NCBI RefSeq assembly: GCF_000210295.1
Contig: NC_026744.1
Location: forward strand, 1,426,001 to 1,490,000
DNA length: 64,000 nt
From: Trypanosoma brucei gambiense DAL972
Taxonomy: Eukaryota > Euglenozoa > Kinetoplastea > Trypanosomatida > Trypanosomatidae
Reading direction: 5' to 3'
Below, piece by piece: positions 1-10,923 of this stretch (position 1 is its first letter; the number at the start of each line of letters is the position of its first letter). The translations under genes and the position numbers were made by a program. Below the pieces are notes generated by a model. The model was not told the origin of the DNA, did no database searches, and worked only from the letters and a program-made list of their open reading frames with translations.

Positions 1-4
1 GCGG

Positions 5-868
5 ATGCATGCCGGGACTTTGAATATTTTCGCTGAGAACAACGGCGAGTGCGATGCGCAACCAAAACCGCAAACTCCACAACCAGAGCATGAGGCACGC
101 AACGTGCAGCGCAATGAGGAGTCACAGGAGACAAGGGAATTCGGCTGGCCGCACCTTCGTCGTGTACGTTTGCCTACGCGACACGAAACACCGCAGGGTC
201 TTCACCAGGTTCCCAGTGCTGCGGGGAAGGTTCAGCACATTCAAGTTGTCGGCGTTACTGACTCCTATAAGGATCCGGCGATGATGACGCCGCGGCGCAC
301 AGGATTACGCTGCTTTTCCCGTAGCCACTCCACTTCTATGAGCGAAATAATGTGTCACGAGGAACGCGGCTGGTCACCTTCTCTACCGGCCTCTGTTGCG
401 GGTAGCGCACCGGTCAGTAGGAGTAGCAGCCGCTGCAGTTCCCGAGGATGTAGGCGAGTGGCTGATTACACCCCGCAGGAGCGCTTTTTTCAAGCTGTGC
501 GAGATCATGTGCAGCGCAGACGCGGGGGTGCAACGGAATTTTACGTAAATCTTGCACGTGGGCTGGTGGGGTCGGTTCCACGAAGTCGTGCAGAGATGAC
601 ACCTCGCCCGTGGCGTCTGGATGAGGGGCCGGTAATTCACAAGTTGACACTCGGCAGTTTCAGGGAACAGTTGCAGTCCTTAACGGGAATTGAGGTTTCC
701 TTGGTAGAATTGGCGCAGATGGTGTGGGGAAAAGAGGAGTTCGAGCGGAAGGTACAAGAATGTCCAGACGAAGAGCAGTTGGCAAGTCTTAGGGTAACTT
801 ACCGCGAGTTTTCCACAGCATTCGGGGATAGCCCGTCTGGTGATAAATTTGCGACCTTCAAGATATAA
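5..868 (+). CDS. Unidentified Ser/Arg-rich protein, possibly 5'-truncated
   Basis: I do not recognise this 287-residue protein. The first ATG lies at base 5 and no in-frame stop precedes it in the window, so the gene may begin further upstream. The N-terminal half is polar and probably disordered. A Ser/Arg/Cys-rich patch (SRSSSRCSSRGCRR) lies near residues 138-151. The last 130 residues look helical and folded, with alternating hydrophobic and charged residues and several Arg-rich stretches. No signal peptide, membrane segment or catalytic motif is visible. Orientation and codon use fit the downstream genes, which supports it being real coding sequence. Function is unknown. Confidence 0.65.
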   Translation: MHAGTLNIFAENNGECDAQPKPQTPQPEHEARNVQRNEESQETREFGWPHLRRVRLPTRHETPQGLHQVPSAAGKVQHIQVVGVTDSYKDPAMMTPRRTGLRCFSRSHSTSMSEIMCHEERGWSPSLPASVAGSAPVSRSSSRCSSRGCRRVADYTPQERFFQAVRDHVQRRRGGATEFYVNLARGLVGSVPRSRAEMTPRPWRLDEGPVIHKLTLGSFREQLQSLTGIEVSLVELAQMVWGKEEFERKVQECPDEEQLASLRVTYREFSTAFGDSPSGDKFATFKI

Positions 869-1585
869 AAAGGGGTCTTTCTGAAAATATTGTGTTGCAT
901 CTACAGGCGTTCCCATAGCTTCTCACCACCTGGGGTGCGAGGGACCATCTATTTGGTTTAATTTAATTTTTTTTTGTGACGCTGGCAACCATAATTGTAC
1001 TATGTGCCATTAGGTAATGTGAGGGCGTATTAAAAGTGAAGAATGAGTAGAAGAATGACACGGGAAGGAGAGGGGACAATTCGTGTTTGGTAGTGAACAA
1101 TGGAAGGGAGACGTGTGCTTCTTCTTTTCATACTCTGCCTTTTAACTGAAGGGAGTTTCCCCTTCATTCCGCGCTCCCATTGTTGTTCTCGCGGTTTCAT
1201 GTACTATTGCTACCGGTGTTGTTGTTGTTGATTTTGTTTTGATTATAGAGGGATATCCATAGAGGTAAAAGATTCTACTCCTACAAAACATGCACACATT
1301 GTTTCTTGACCCTTTTCGTTCGCTTCAACATCTCTGTACGTCGGGTTTGTTTGACTCCCTTTTTTCGGTGTCATTTATTTTCCCCCCTCCGAATTTCTTT
1401 TTTTTTTTTAGAAACATATCACATTATGTTGTATTTGTGTGTACGTGTTCATGCATAGATGCTTTGACATCTACGGGGCCGCAATGATTGTTCGTGTTGA
1501 TTTTTGCGGTGTATGCAATCCGTTACCACGAAGGTGCGATCCACAATTCAGTGCATGTGGTGTGTGCCATCGGCTCCATCCGCTT

Positions 1586-1673
1586 TTTCGCTTCTTCTAC
1601 AGCTATTTCTTTCTTCCATTTTGTTCTTGTTATTATCCCTCCCCCCTGAACATCTCGTTTACACCGCTTGCAG
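1586..1673 (+). promoter_or_regulatory. Predicted trans-splice acceptor for the LRR gene
   Basis: The spacer 869-1728 has no credible gene. Two pyrimidine tracts (about 1581-1598 and 1603-1646) are followed by AG at 1601-1602 and 1672-1673. The second would leave a 5' UTR of about 55 bases before the ATG at 1729. The rest is T-rich. Confidence 0.5.
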
Positions 1674-1728
1674 ATTTATTTCCTGGGGGCTCGTTGCTGT
1701 AAAAGAAAAAATAATAATAACATCTTGA

Positions 1729-3051
1729 ATGAAAGTGGACAGCCTTCTGTCTCCTCGAAGTGCGTTCAGCACTGAAAATGACCCCTGTGGCTCCGTTGAG
1801 AGCGTCGCAAATGATGTGGCATCCGCTAGCGATGTTGTTGTCGCGTATCCTCAACCTGGAAAGCGATGGAGCAGAATTATTGCGGGGCCTGAACTGGTTG
1901 GGATGTCTTTGAAAGAAAATCAGATTAAGGATGGGAAGGCTCTGTGTATATATGGTCATTGTTTCGACGATGGAATCATCGACTACATTACAAACGAAGT
2001 CCTTCCGGAGGCACGAGTACTAACAAAGGTGGAAATAGCTGAGACAAAGTTTAGCAGCGCAGGTATGAAGATTCTCTTGAGGGCTCTCTGGACAAATTCT
2101 CCATGTGAGCAAATGGAGGAACTTCTGCTTCATGACGTGCATCTCCACTTTGAGGAAACTCTACAGCTAAAAGAAGTTATTATGAAGAATCGAAAGTGCC
2201 TGCGGCGTTTGGTTCTGCAACGTTGTCACATGGACGATAGCGCGGCTGAACCCATTGTTCAGGCTATTTCGCACTGCGAGCAACTGCGGGAAGTGAACTT
2301 CTTGGATAACAACATAGTTCACGCACTGGCTATCCCCACGGAGAGGGAGGACATTTTTCCACCAACGCTGCAAATTTTTGACATCAGCGGTAACCGTATA
2401 GAGCCAAAACACTTCACTGGTTTGGGCAATGCGCTCCGTCGTTGTATGGCAAACCTTCATGAGGTTTACTTGGCTCGTTGCTGTGTCACGGAGAGCGGAC
2501 TAAAGACGCTGCTGTGCGGTGGGCTTTACAACTCACAGGTTCTTTCTGTGCTGAATGTATCGGCTGGACGACTTTTGCATACAGCTGGTAAGGTGCTTTC
2601 GTCGGTCATATCAGAATGTCCCAACCTTCAGCGAGTGTACATGCAGGACAATCTCCTGGATGTAGAGGGGGCTGCTCAAATTGCTTTGGTTATTCCCTAC
2701 GCTAAGAAACTTACTGTATTGGGAATGGGAAGGTGTCACTTGGGAGGTCGAGGGGCGCGTTATATTGCAGAAGCTGTGAAACAAAGCGCATCACTTCGAG
2801 AATTGGACCTCTCTGGAAATGGTGTGACGGATGAAGATGTACATCGGATATGCGCTTGCAACGATGATGCGTCTTTTCGACTTTCATATCTTGATCTCTC
2901 TGATAATCCCCTCACGGAGGACTGCCGCTGCTCTCTCGAAACCCTTCTGGAACACCAGAAGGATAATTCATGCATTGTTGTCGTGCGTGGTACGGGGCTT
3001 GCGGTCGTGTCTTCTTATATGGAATATCATAATAAGCCCACACCTGGATAG
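1729..3051 (+). CDS. Leucine-rich repeat protein, ribonuclease-inhibitor type
   Basis: The 440-residue protein carries LRRs from about residue 100 to the C-terminus. Repeat cores include LREVNFLDNNIV, LQIFDISGNRI, LTVLGMGRCHLGGRGARYI, LRELDLSGNGVTDEDV and LSYLDLSDNPLTEDC. The 26-29 residue spacing, with a helix after each strand, is the ribonuclease-inhibitor (NLRC/RanGAP-like) LRR class, which forms a curved protein-binding solenoid. The N-terminal 90 residues have no LRR signature. There is no signal peptide, membrane span or enzymatic domain. A scaffold or adaptor role is likely; the partner cannot be told from sequence. The start is the first ATG after a good acceptor at 1673. Confidence 0.85.
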   Translation: MKVDSLLSPRSAFSTENDPCGSVESVANDVASASDVVVAYPQPGKRWSRIIAGPELVGMSLKENQIKDGKALCIYGHCFDDGIIDYITNEVLPEARVLTKVEIAETKFSSAGMKILLRALWTNSPCEQMEELLLHDVHLHFEETLQLKEVIMKNRKCLRRLVLQRCHMDDSAAEPIVQAISHCEQLREVNFLDNNIVHALAIPTEREDIFPPTLQIFDISGNRIEPKHFTGLGNALRRCMANLHEVYLARCCVTESGLKTLLCGGLYNSQVLSVLNVSAGRLLHTAGKVLSSVISECPNLQRVYMQDNLLDVEGAAQIALVIPYAKKLTVLGMGRCHLGGRGARYIAEAVKQSASLRELDLSGNGVTDEDVHRICACNDDASFRLSYLDLSDNPLTEDCRCSLETLLEHQKDNSCIVVVRGTGLAVVSSYMEYHNKPTPG

Positions 3052-3160
3052 ACGCCACTTTTTTATTTTTTTCTCCTTTTTTCTCTGTGTGTTTCTTTTT
3101 CTCTTTCTTTCTTTCGAATAGGTGGGATTGTTGTATATTCACTTCTATTGCATTTAAATT

Positions 3161-3199
3161 TGTTCGTTTGTTCGCTTGTTTGCTTGTTTGCTTGTTTGC
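3161..3199. repeat. Imperfect 8-mer tandem repeat (GTTTGCTT)
   Basis: About five imperfect copies of an 8-base TTGC/TTGT unit follow the LRR stop codon, in the presumed 3' UTR. Confidence 0.7.
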
Positions 3200-4230
3200 C
3201 GTTTTTTTTTTTTAGAAGTTGAAGGTCTCTCACGAGGAGTTGGAGAGAGAGATCGAGAGAGTCAATAATCGTCGAAAAGCACCGGGGCCACATGTTCGTG
3301 GAAAGGAAGAAAGAAGGGGGAGAAAGAAAAAAAAAAGGGAAGAGAAGAAAGGATAAAGGGAATGAAATAAATGAGGAAAATGTGTATGTGTGTTTTGAGT
3401 GTATGTGTGGGAAAACCGAGGAGCACACGATGCTAATAAGAGAGTGTCCACTATCATTGTTAACACTGAAAAGGGATTTGATATGTTTTTTAGCGCATTT
3501 ACCCGCTCGCAGTTGCTGATATGAACCCGTACAGCTATTGCGCACTTTAATGTTATAGACGGTGTATAGGAAAATGTAAGTTCGCGAAGGCTATGTCCAA
3601 CGGGCGACCGAAAAAGCGAACAAATCTTCTACAAAAAGGGGGAAAAAAAGGAAGGAAACATTCAGAGTTGATATGTATATACGTGTGCGCGGACGTACGC
3701 AAATATGTTTTGGTTTTGTTGTTGTATGCTCGTATACTTATGTAACTATTGAGTAACGGGGAGGTGAAACATGAAGGAAGAACATAGGTTACAAATGCTC
3801 CTCTGAAAGTTGAACGGAAAATTCCTGTTTGCTTTTTCTTTGTATTTTCGTTGCTTGAACGGCTGCTTTCAGGGAGGTGGTGGCTAACAAAATAGCACGG
3901 GTGAAACTCGTCAGATGCAAAACCATTGGTAATAAAGGGCAAAAGAAAAAAGAAATGAAAGGAACTGAAGTTAAGGTGAAGGGATACCGGTGGGAAAGTG
4001 TGTGCATCTGGAAATAGTGGATGCTCCTACTGTTGCGCCACACTTACGGTGACACACGCACTGTTTTTCATAGGTTCTTCTTTGTGTGTTTCTTTACGCT
4101 AAAAAAAAAATATGTTCATAACTATTTTTCCGCTTTTTTTTGTTTGCCATTGTATTTGGGCACATTCTTTAAAAGGCTACTTTTTTTTTAACGTTCGCCC
4201 CACCATGTTTTTTTCTAACTTTGACATCCA

Positions 4231-4346
4231 TTGCTGCTTTTTCTTTTTTTTTTTTTTGGTTAACCTTTTCTTTTTTATATTGTTTTCTTGTGGTTGCTGC
4301 TCGTTTATGTTGTTTCTTGTGCTCTTACTTGTATCCTGTAACACAG
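4231..4346 (+). promoter_or_regulatory. Predicted trans-splice acceptor for fumarate hydratase
   Basis: A T/C tract from about 4231 to 4335 ends in ACAG at 4343-4346. Spacer 3052-4513 holds no gene. It also contains a purine-rich block (about 3299-3385) and the CAA repeat near 4429. Confidence 0.5.
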
Positions 4347-4428
4347 TTTGTAAACCCATAAAATAGTCAATTTCCTCCCCCGAAAATACAATATATCATA
4401 ATAGCTCGTTGCGCAAAAAATAAAAAAA

Positions 4429-4448
4429 CAACAACAACAACAACAACA
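4429..4448. repeat. (CAA)n microsatellite
   Basis: About six CAA units preceded by A-rich sequence, in the likely 5' UTR of the fumarate hydratase gene. Confidence 0.8.
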
Positions 4449-4513
4449 TCAAACTAACTAATTTAGGTGAGTGAAGACAAAACCATTAAATATCAGCATT
4501 ATTAATCGCTCAC

Positions 4514-6181
4514 ATGTTACGACGGTCGTCCCTCTGGTTTGCACCCAAGTCGGCACCTCCTTTTAAGTTTGTCCCACTGTTGCCTCATCTTCACCACAAA
4601 GACACCGAGTACACATTGGTAACAAAAGATTACGTATCTGTTGTCAATCCCGGTGCCGGGTTACCGGAAATTCTAAAGGTGGAAGCGGCAGGATTAACAT
4701 TGCTCGCCTCTCGTGCCATTGGCGATGTGCAACATTTCCTCCGCCCATCACACCTGGCGAGCTTAAGAAGCATTTTTGAAGATCCCGAAGCGAGTGACAA
4801 TGACCGTTTTGTTGCGCTGCAGCTTATAAAGAATGCCAATATTGCAGCAGCTCGGATTCTCCCTGGTTGCCAAGACACGGGCACCGCAATTATTGCAGGT
4901 TACAAGGGGGAGCAGGTGTTTACCAACGGAGATGATGAGGAGGCGCTGAGCCGCGGTGTGCATCATATTTATACGACGACGAATTTGCGCTACAGTCAGA
5001 ATGTTCCGCTTACCATGTACGACGAAAAGAACACCGGATGCAACCTTCCCGCACAGATAGATCTCTACGCAACAAAGGGATGTGAGTACGAATTCTTTTT
5101 TGTGGCTAAAGGCGGCGGGAGTGCGAACAAGGCATTTTTGTTCCAGGAAACAAAATCTGTTCTCAATCCCAAGTCGCTGCGCAATTTTCTGGAGGAAAAG
5201 ATTTCGACGATTGGTACTTCCGCTTGTCCACCATATCATATGGCCGTCGTTGTGGGAGGAACCAGTGCTGAGATGACAATGAAGGCGGTGAAGTACGCTT
5301 CCTGCAAGTATCTGGATGAACTCCCAACGAAGCCTGATGAATCGAAGGGTTATACCTATCGCGATCTGGAAATGGAACAAATGGTTATGGATATTTGCCG
5401 CAATATTGGCATGGGCGCACAGTTTGGTGGGAAGTATTTTGCCCACGATGCACGCGTCATCCGCATGCCACGTCACGGTGCCAGCTGCCCCATCGGAATT
5501 GGCGTTAGCTGCAGTGCGGACCGCCAAGCACTTGCCAAAATTAACAAAGATGGCATTTGGGTCGAGAAACTTGAAATGGACCCAGCGAAGTATCTGCCAG
5601 AGGTAACGGAGGATCAATTACTTAAGGTGCCACCAGTGAAGATCGACTTGAACATGCCCATGGACAAAATACGTGCAGAGCTCTCGAGACACCCCGTGAA
5701 GACGCGTCTGTCTCTCACTGGAACCATCATCGTAGCCCGTGACATCGCGCATGCCCGTATGCGGGAAATGTTGGAGAACAATAAACCCCTTCCAGATTAC
5801 ATCAAGAACCACCCGGTATATTATGCTGGTCCTGCCAAGCGACCAGAGGCGTTGGCATCCGGTTCCTTTGGGCCAACCACAGCGGGCCGTATGGACCCGT
5901 TTGTGGATCTCTTCCAGGCAAATGGCGGGTCTTTCGTCATGTTGGCTAAAGGCAACCGTAGCAAACGTGTGACTGAGGCATGTAAGAAGTACGGTGGGTT
6001 TTACCTTGGAAGTATTGGGGGACCTGCCGCGTTGCTAGCGATGGATTCCATTCGCAAAGTGGAAGTACTTGACATGGAGGAACTGGGAATGGAGGCGGTA
6101 TGGAAGATTGAAGTTGAGAACTTTCCCGCATTTATTGTTGTGGACGATAAGGGTAATGACTTCTTCCAACAGCTCAGGTAG
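4514..6181 (+). CDS. FHm: Fumarate hydratase class I, mitochondrial
   Basis: This is an iron-sulfur (class I) fumarase interconverting fumarate and malate. At 555 residues it has the usual eukaryotic class I length. The N-terminal domain contains PGCQDTG (Cys119) and TSACPP (Cys238), and [17 protein letters not shown] supplies the third cluster ligand (Cys333, or Cys325). These are the expected three cysteines for the [4Fe-4S] site. The C-terminal domain has [12 protein letters not shown] and GGPAALLA. The start [19 protein letters not shown] is basic and lacks acidic residues, as in a mitochondrial presequence, so I assign the mitochondrial isoform rather than the cytosolic paralogue trypanosomes also have. 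It probably works with the succinate-fermentation and TCA branches. Mammals use the unrelated class II enzyme. The ATG at 4514 is the natural start because it supplies the presequence. Confidence 0.97.
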   Translation: MLRRSSLWFAPKSAPPFKFVPLLPHLHHKDTEYTLVTKDYVSVVNPGAGLPEILKVEAAGLTLLASRAIGDVQHFLRPSHLASLRSIFEDPEASDNDRFVALQLIKNANIAAARILPGCQDTGTAIIAGYKGEQVFTNGDDEEALSRGVHHIYTTTNLRYSQNVPLTMYDEKNTGCNLPAQIDLYATKGCEYEFFFVAKGGGSANKAFLFQETKSVLNPKSLRNFLEEKISTIGTSACPPYHMAVVVGGTSAEMTMKAVKYASCKYLDELPTKPDESKGYTYRDLEMEQMVMDICRNIGMGAQFGGKYFAHDARVIRMPRHGASCPIGIGVSCSADRQALAKINKDGIWVEKLEMDPAKYLPEVTEDQLLKVPPVKIDLNMPMDKIRAELSRHPVKTRLSLTGTIIVARDIAHARMREMLENNKPLPDYIKNHPVYYAGPAKRPEALASGSFGPTTAGRMDPFVDLFQANGGSFVMLAKGNRSKRVTEACKKYGGFYLGSIGGPAALLAMDSIRKVEVLDMEELGMEAVWKIEVENFPAFIVVDDKGNDFFQQLR

Positions 6182-6303
6182 CGGATGGATTTGTTGTTGT
6201 TGTTATAAAGAAGAGGCGCTGAGAAAAGGAAAGGGAAACGAGGAGGAAGAGAGAGAGAGAGGCAACCGTTGGGCATAATGTGCTCGGCCAAATGAATATA
6301 CGC

Positions 6304-6304
<1 letters not shown>

Positions 6305-6334
<30 letters not shown>
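6305..6334. repeat. (TA)n microsatellite
   Basis: About 15 TA units in the spacer after fumarate hydratase, probably in its 3' UTR. Confidence 0.9.
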
Positions 6335-6337
<3 letters not shown>

Positions 6338-7166
6338 TAAGCTCTACATGCGGTGGAAATGGAATGTTTCCGCGGGTGAAGGGAGAGGCACGGAGGGCGC
6401 AAGGAAAGAGGAGAGGGATATTCAAATAAAACGAGAGTATTCGACAAAGAAAAAAAAAACATACTTACTACTTAGACGAAATTAAATAAAGGTGAGTAAA
6501 AGAAATACAAACATTGGGAGGGAAGAATGCGTGGAGGATGACACTGAGGATGTAGTTTCCACGTCACCGCACCATACTTGCAAGCAAGCAGAATACGCCA
6601 GAACAGTTCTTTGTTTGTAGTATATATATATTATCGTTTTCGACATGAGATTAAACGATGCATGTTGCTTTTGTCATTATTGCCATGTTGTTCGTTTATT
6701 TATTTATTTTTTTGCAGGGTCCCGTTGCATAAAGAGGTTAGGGGGGAGATTGTTTGTTTGGTGCGCCTTCTTAAGGAAAAGAATTGTACGGCCATGCAGT
6801 TGCTTTTGTATATCTTTTTATTCCTACGAATTCGTAGAAAATGTGACAGCGAGCGATTTTTTCCCCCTCCGTTTCAAGTGGAAGCGAAGTCACCTGGTTG
6901 AAATGGAAGGAAGGGAGTGGATTATGGGAGAGGAACTACGTTATTTAAAAAAAAAATGACACGTGGAAATGGATATGATGGAGGTTCATATACTGAGGGA
7001 AGAAACTTCAAAAAAGGGTTATGTAAGGTGTCCTTGCCTTCATTGTTTCCGTTATTTGTTTACTTATTAATTTTAAAGTGTACCTGTTTGCGATGTGCCC
7101 AATCCCTAAAGTATCGGTTCCGGAGAGCCTCTGATGTGCCCAATTTGCACACGGTAGATGTTGACT

Positions 7167-7241
7167 TGTTTGCTTTTCTATTTTTTTTTTTCTAAATTCC
7201 TCCTTTATTTCTTTTTGTATTGGCGGCTCTGTTGGCCTCAG
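7167..7241 (+). promoter_or_regulatory. Predicted trans-splice acceptor for the Rsm22-like gene
   Basis: A long T/C tract (7167-7220) is followed by CTCAG ending at 7241; a second candidate is ACAG at 7328-7331. The remainder of 6182-7443 contains the TA repeat and short chance ORFs only. Confidence 0.5.
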
Positions 7242-7443
7242 ACCGTTTTGATCTGAAGATTTGCGTACTATTCACCGACAACAACCCTCTACAATTCATA
7301 CCATTATTTATATGCTTTCTAGTTTGTACAGGGAGCCCCGTTGTCTTGTGGAGGGGATTTCAGCCGTCTCAAGGGAGGGCAGACAAGTTGTGGGCGAAGG
7401 AGGAGTATAAACGGCTAAACTGAGGCTCGCTGCGAAGGGGAAA

Positions 7444-10400
7444 ATGTTCTTCAGGTTTCATAGCACAACATTACAAACATGCCTGACGTCTGGAGTCGCT
7501 CGTTCCTCCGTCGCCGTTGCAGTGCCTTTACGAGCGGGGTGTACTCGACGGGAAATGTCATCGGGAGGCGACGGGGTTTTGGAAGGTGCGATGCATAAGC
7601 CTGGCGAATCCGGTCTCCAGGCGGGGAGCAGCACCACCATTGCTGGTAAGGAAACATGGTCTCAATTTAGTACCAAAATGAGGTATGGTAGGCGTCGTAT
7701 TCGAGTTATTGATGTTGCAGCGAAGATGTCATATGAGTATCAAATGCTCCGGAAAATGTGCAAGCGTCGCCCCGCCATGCGGCAGTGGGCAGTGCGGGAT
7801 GACTTCTGCGATATGAATCCCGGTGTGGTGATCATGTCGCCTTCGATGCAAGCAGCCTTTATGAAGGTATTTCGTATGAAGGAAAAGGGTCTCATTCGTC
7901 AGTGCCTACGTGATATTGTCCCTGTCATTGAGTACCGCAACCGAGAGGAACCAGCACGACTCCCAACAAACCCAGCAGACATGATCCCGGAGGGTGAACC
8001 CGATACGCTAAATCAGAAAAAACGGGAACTATTTGAGCGGCGTGAGAAGGGTGAAAACTTTGCCGATCTCCGTCTCCACGACAAAAGATCACAAGCGAAA
8101 CTCCGCTTTAGGATTCGCCAACGGTTGCTAAAGTTTCAACGGCAACTGGCAGTCGCCAATGCAATTGCCAGCCGATCTGTACTTTACTCCACAAACGATG
8201 CGATTGGCTACTTTCTGTTCCGTGGGGCAGCCATGTATGCCGGGATGCATCGCGTGTTTTTTGAACTCAGCAAACAATTGCCACACTTCGTGCCCAAAAC
8301 TATGTTAGACTTCGGGGCTGGCACTGGGACTGCCATACTTGTCGCGAAGGAGGTGTACGATCCCGGTTCCCTTGCTTACCCGCTTTACCGATCACTTCGG
8401 CAGACAATGCAGGGAAATGATTCCTCCCGTACACATCAGCTCTCCGAGTTGCGGTATGACCTCAAGCGACTGCAGCGCAACAACGAGGAGAAAAAGAAGG
8501 TGCGCTTCATGGCGGTTGCAGCGTTACTGGAGCGCGGCGAGGTTGACCCTGCAGATCTTCCAGAAGACCTAAAGCGAGAAATTGCTGAGGTTGCGACCGC
8601 TGCTGCAACTGCAAAAAAGGACCGCCTTGTGCGGGAGGCACATGCGAGGTACCGTGACGTAGTTGATGGTACCGAATGGGAGAGCGGCGATCCTCTCGGG
8701 GAGGTTCGTGCGAGTACGGAGGATCCGGAGGATGTTATCGACGGAGAACAGGGCGACGGCGGCGATGACGGCGAGGCGGCGAAGGGTCGCCCGAAAACGT
8801 GGTGGGAAAAGCTTATTGATGTGGAAAATGAAACAGCTCGCACTCGCGCCGCCAGACGACTTCGCCCTCTTCAGGAAGTTACTGCAGTAGAGCCAAGTCC
8901 AGGCATGATGGAGATAGGGACGATGGTTCTTCATGACGATGTACCCAACGTTACGTGGAAGCGTTATTTGCTTCCCGAAGATGAAGCGATCCAACACGAT
9001 TTGGTTGTTGCCGCGTATTCACTTAGCGAAATTGCCACCTCAGAGAACCGCCGCCGCATTGTGCAGCAATTGTGGAAGATGACCAAAGGTGTTCTTGTGT
9101 TTGTTGAGTTTGCTAATCTTAATAACTTTAACATCTTAATGGAGGCGCGCGACTGGATCCTCGAGGAAAAGGATGTTGGTCTCTGGGATTGGCAGCCCAC
9201 CATTGTAGCTCCTTGTCCCCACGAACATCGCTGTCCTTTGAGGCACTGCAAAACTGGTGTGAAGCGAAAACGTATGCGTATTTGCAGCACGGAAGCGCAC
9301 TACCGTTCCACATTTGTTGAGGTGTGGGCACGGCATATGCCGCTGAAGGTTGGCATTGAACCGATTTCTTACTTGATTTTGGCACGTAATGAGCTTGTAC
9401 CTGAGCGGGCCGAACGCCGACGAGAACAGTTGAAGAAAGCAGAAGAGATGAAACGGCGGGAACGCGATGTGAAGCAGCAGCAGTTGCATGAGGCGTCGCT
9501 CGCAGTCAAAGACGTCGTGTTCGAGTGCCTTAGCGATGAGGCACTTCACCGCGTGCAGAGTGGTGTTCCTCAACCTTTAACTGATATCGATGAAGTTCGG
9601 GAGGCTTCCACCTCCGCAACTTCGACTTCTCTTCTCAAAGATTTGAAAGACGGTGCGACGAGTACGGGTGAGATTGGTCATATGCCAACTGATGTGCCGC
9701 GGTTGGTGAAGACAGGCAACACCCGGCACAATCGGCTCATATTTCCGCTCCAATTTCCCCCGGCGACGCATAAGTTTAACCGTGCGTTTGTGGATGCGGG
9801 TTATCAGAGGCAACGCGCCATCACGCCTGCAGAAATGCTTGTGGTGCGCCAAGAAGTTGAACAGCTGCAACAGCGTGTCATGCGAGCTGCCCCGAAGTAT
9901 TTGCGTGTTGTGAGGGACCCACGTTGCCACGGCAAAGTGCAAGCTGATTTTTGTACCCCAGAGGGTGATCTTGTGAGTGGTCGCGTTTATAGGCGTTTTT
10001 ACGGCGATAGGAATCGCGTGAGTGCGCACAGTACGATGCGATGGCAACACATTGGCGGCTGGAAGTTGCTGAAGCGCATTCGACGGGGATCTTTGTTCCC
10101 ACACAATGTTCCGCTGTATGCTGTGACGAAGCACGCACAGATCGACTTTCCCAACACTCTTCTCGACACCAAGCACTCAACGGTAGAGCAGACGGCCATG
10201 CAGTACAACGATCCTATGTCACTTGTGGAGATGCCGGATGATGGACTAACCCGTGAGGAACTTAAACAAAAGCGTCGTTTGCAACGTGACGTTGAGCTGC
10301 AGAAAAAGGTGGAAGAGAAACTGGAAGATATATTTGGTGTAAATGCTAAGGACTGGAAGACAGATGACTTGGGTGGCGGACGTTTAGATGCTCGCCGAGA

Positions 10401-10569
10401 GATCAGTGAACAGCAGTGGGCCGATGCCGTTCGTCGTGCGAAGATACGAACAGTACAGCACACTAAAAATGCTCTCCCTTTTGCAGCTAAGAAACGCGCG
10501 GCTCAACGTGCCCTGCAGGTGCGGAGACGCAACGTGAGACTGGAGATGTCAGGGAACCGACGCCGTTAA
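7444..10569 (+). CDS. Rsm22/METTL17-like mitochondrial ribosome assembly factor
   Basis: The 1041-residue protein begins with a presequence-like stretch (MFFRFHSTTLQTCLTSGVAR) and contains a Rsm22-type methyltransferase-like domain. A family-typical segment (FRGAAMYAGMHRVFFEL) precedes the S-adenosylmethionine motif DFGAGTGTA (about residues 289-297). Later come EPSPGMMEIG and VVAAYSLSEIAT. A cysteine-rich motif, CPHEHRCPLRHC plus a further Cys near residues 590-612, matches the conserved metal or Fe-S binding motif of the family. Rsm22/METTL17 proteins act in assembly of the small mitochondrial ribosomal subunit. The protein is about twice the length of animal METTL17, with a charged insert of roughly 180 residues after motif I and a long basic C-terminal extension. 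Methyltransferase activity is not assured in this family. Confidence 0.88.
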   Translation: MFFRFHSTTLQTCLTSGVARSSVAVAVPLRAGCTRREMSSGGDGVLEGAMHKPGESGLQAGSSTTIAGKETWSQFSTKMRYGRRRIRVIDVAAKMSYEYQMLRKMCKRRPAMRQWAVRDDFCDMNPGVVIMSPSMQAAFMKVFRMKEKGLIRQCLRDIVPVIEYRNREEPARLPTNPADMIPEGEPDTLNQKKRELFERREKGENFADLRLHDKRSQAKLRFRIRQRLLKFQRQLAVANAIASRSVLYSTNDAIGYFLFRGAAMYAGMHRVFFELSKQLPHFVPKTMLDFGAGTGTAILVAKEVYDPGSLAYPLYRSLRQTMQGNDSSRTHQLSELRYDLKRLQRNNEEKKKVRFMAVAALLERGEVDPADLPEDLKREIAEVATAAATAKKDRLVREAHARYRDVVDGTEWESGDPLGEVRASTEDPEDVIDGEQGDGGDDGEAAKGRPKTWWEKLIDVENETARTRAARRLRPLQEVTAVEPSPGMMEIGTMVLHDDVPNVTWKRYLLPEDEAIQHDLVVAAYSLSEIATSENRRRIVQQLWKMTKGVLVFVEFANLNNFNILMEARDWILEEKDVGLWDWQPTIVAPCPHEHRCPLRHCKTGVKRKRMRICSTEAHYRSTFVEVWARHMPLKVGIEPISYLILARNELVPERAERRREQLKKAEEMKRRERDVKQQQLHEASLAVKDVVFECLSDEALHRVQSGVPQPLTDIDEVREASTSATSTSLLKDLKDGATSTGEIGHMPTDVPRLVKTGNTRHNRLIFPLQFPPATHKFNRAFVDAGYQRQRAITPAEMLVVRQEVEQLQQRVMRAAPKYLRVVRDPRCHGKVQADFCTPEGDLVSGRVYRRFYGDRNRVSAHSTMRWQHIGGWKLLKRIRRGSLFPHNVPLYAVTKHAQIDFPNTLLDTKHSTVEQTAMQYNDPMSLVEMPDDGLTREELKQKRRLQRDVELQKKVEEKLEDIFGVNAKDWKTDDLGGGRLDARREISEQQWADAVRRAKIRTVQHTKNALPFAAKKRAAQRALQVRRRNVRLEMSGNRRR

Positions 10570-10880
10570 TTTATTAATGATTAAGGTGCTTGAGTGAAAG
10601 AAGGGGACCGCGTGGAGGTGCGGTCGCGTTCACACACACGAACACGTACATACACACGTGTATGCCTAAGGTTACTCGGTTAAGCGCAACACTGTGGCAG
10701 CACACGTGATGATTTTTACCGTATATAACTAAAACTGACGATTTTAATCGGACATTTTTTTTCTTTTGGAAGGCAACCCCATTGGTTGTCATTGTTCTTC
10801 TTTGGATTTACCGGAACATTTTCGGTTACCAACACAACGAATAATTTTTTTTTTTCGCGTTTGGTTGCGATACCGCTTGC

Positions 10881-10923
10881 TACCCTATCTTTTTTTTTTT
10901 TTTGCTTTATGCACCTTCTTTAG
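10881..10923 (+). promoter_or_regulatory. Predicted trans-splice acceptor for PIG-O
   Basis: A T-rich tract followed by CTTTAG ending at 10923. The remainder of spacer 10570-11197 has no gene. The 10-mer CGTATCGTGA occurs twice (10951-10960 and 11016-11025). Confidence 0.55.

Noticed and set aside
4763..5617. 284-codon minus-strand ORF inside fumarate hydratase
   Set aside because: It is the antisense shadow of a strongly conserved enzyme; it has no homology signature and every supported gene runs on the + strand.
9577..10176. 199-codon minus-strand ORF inside the Rsm22-like gene
   Set aside because: Antisense shadow of a coding region, with no recognisable domain.
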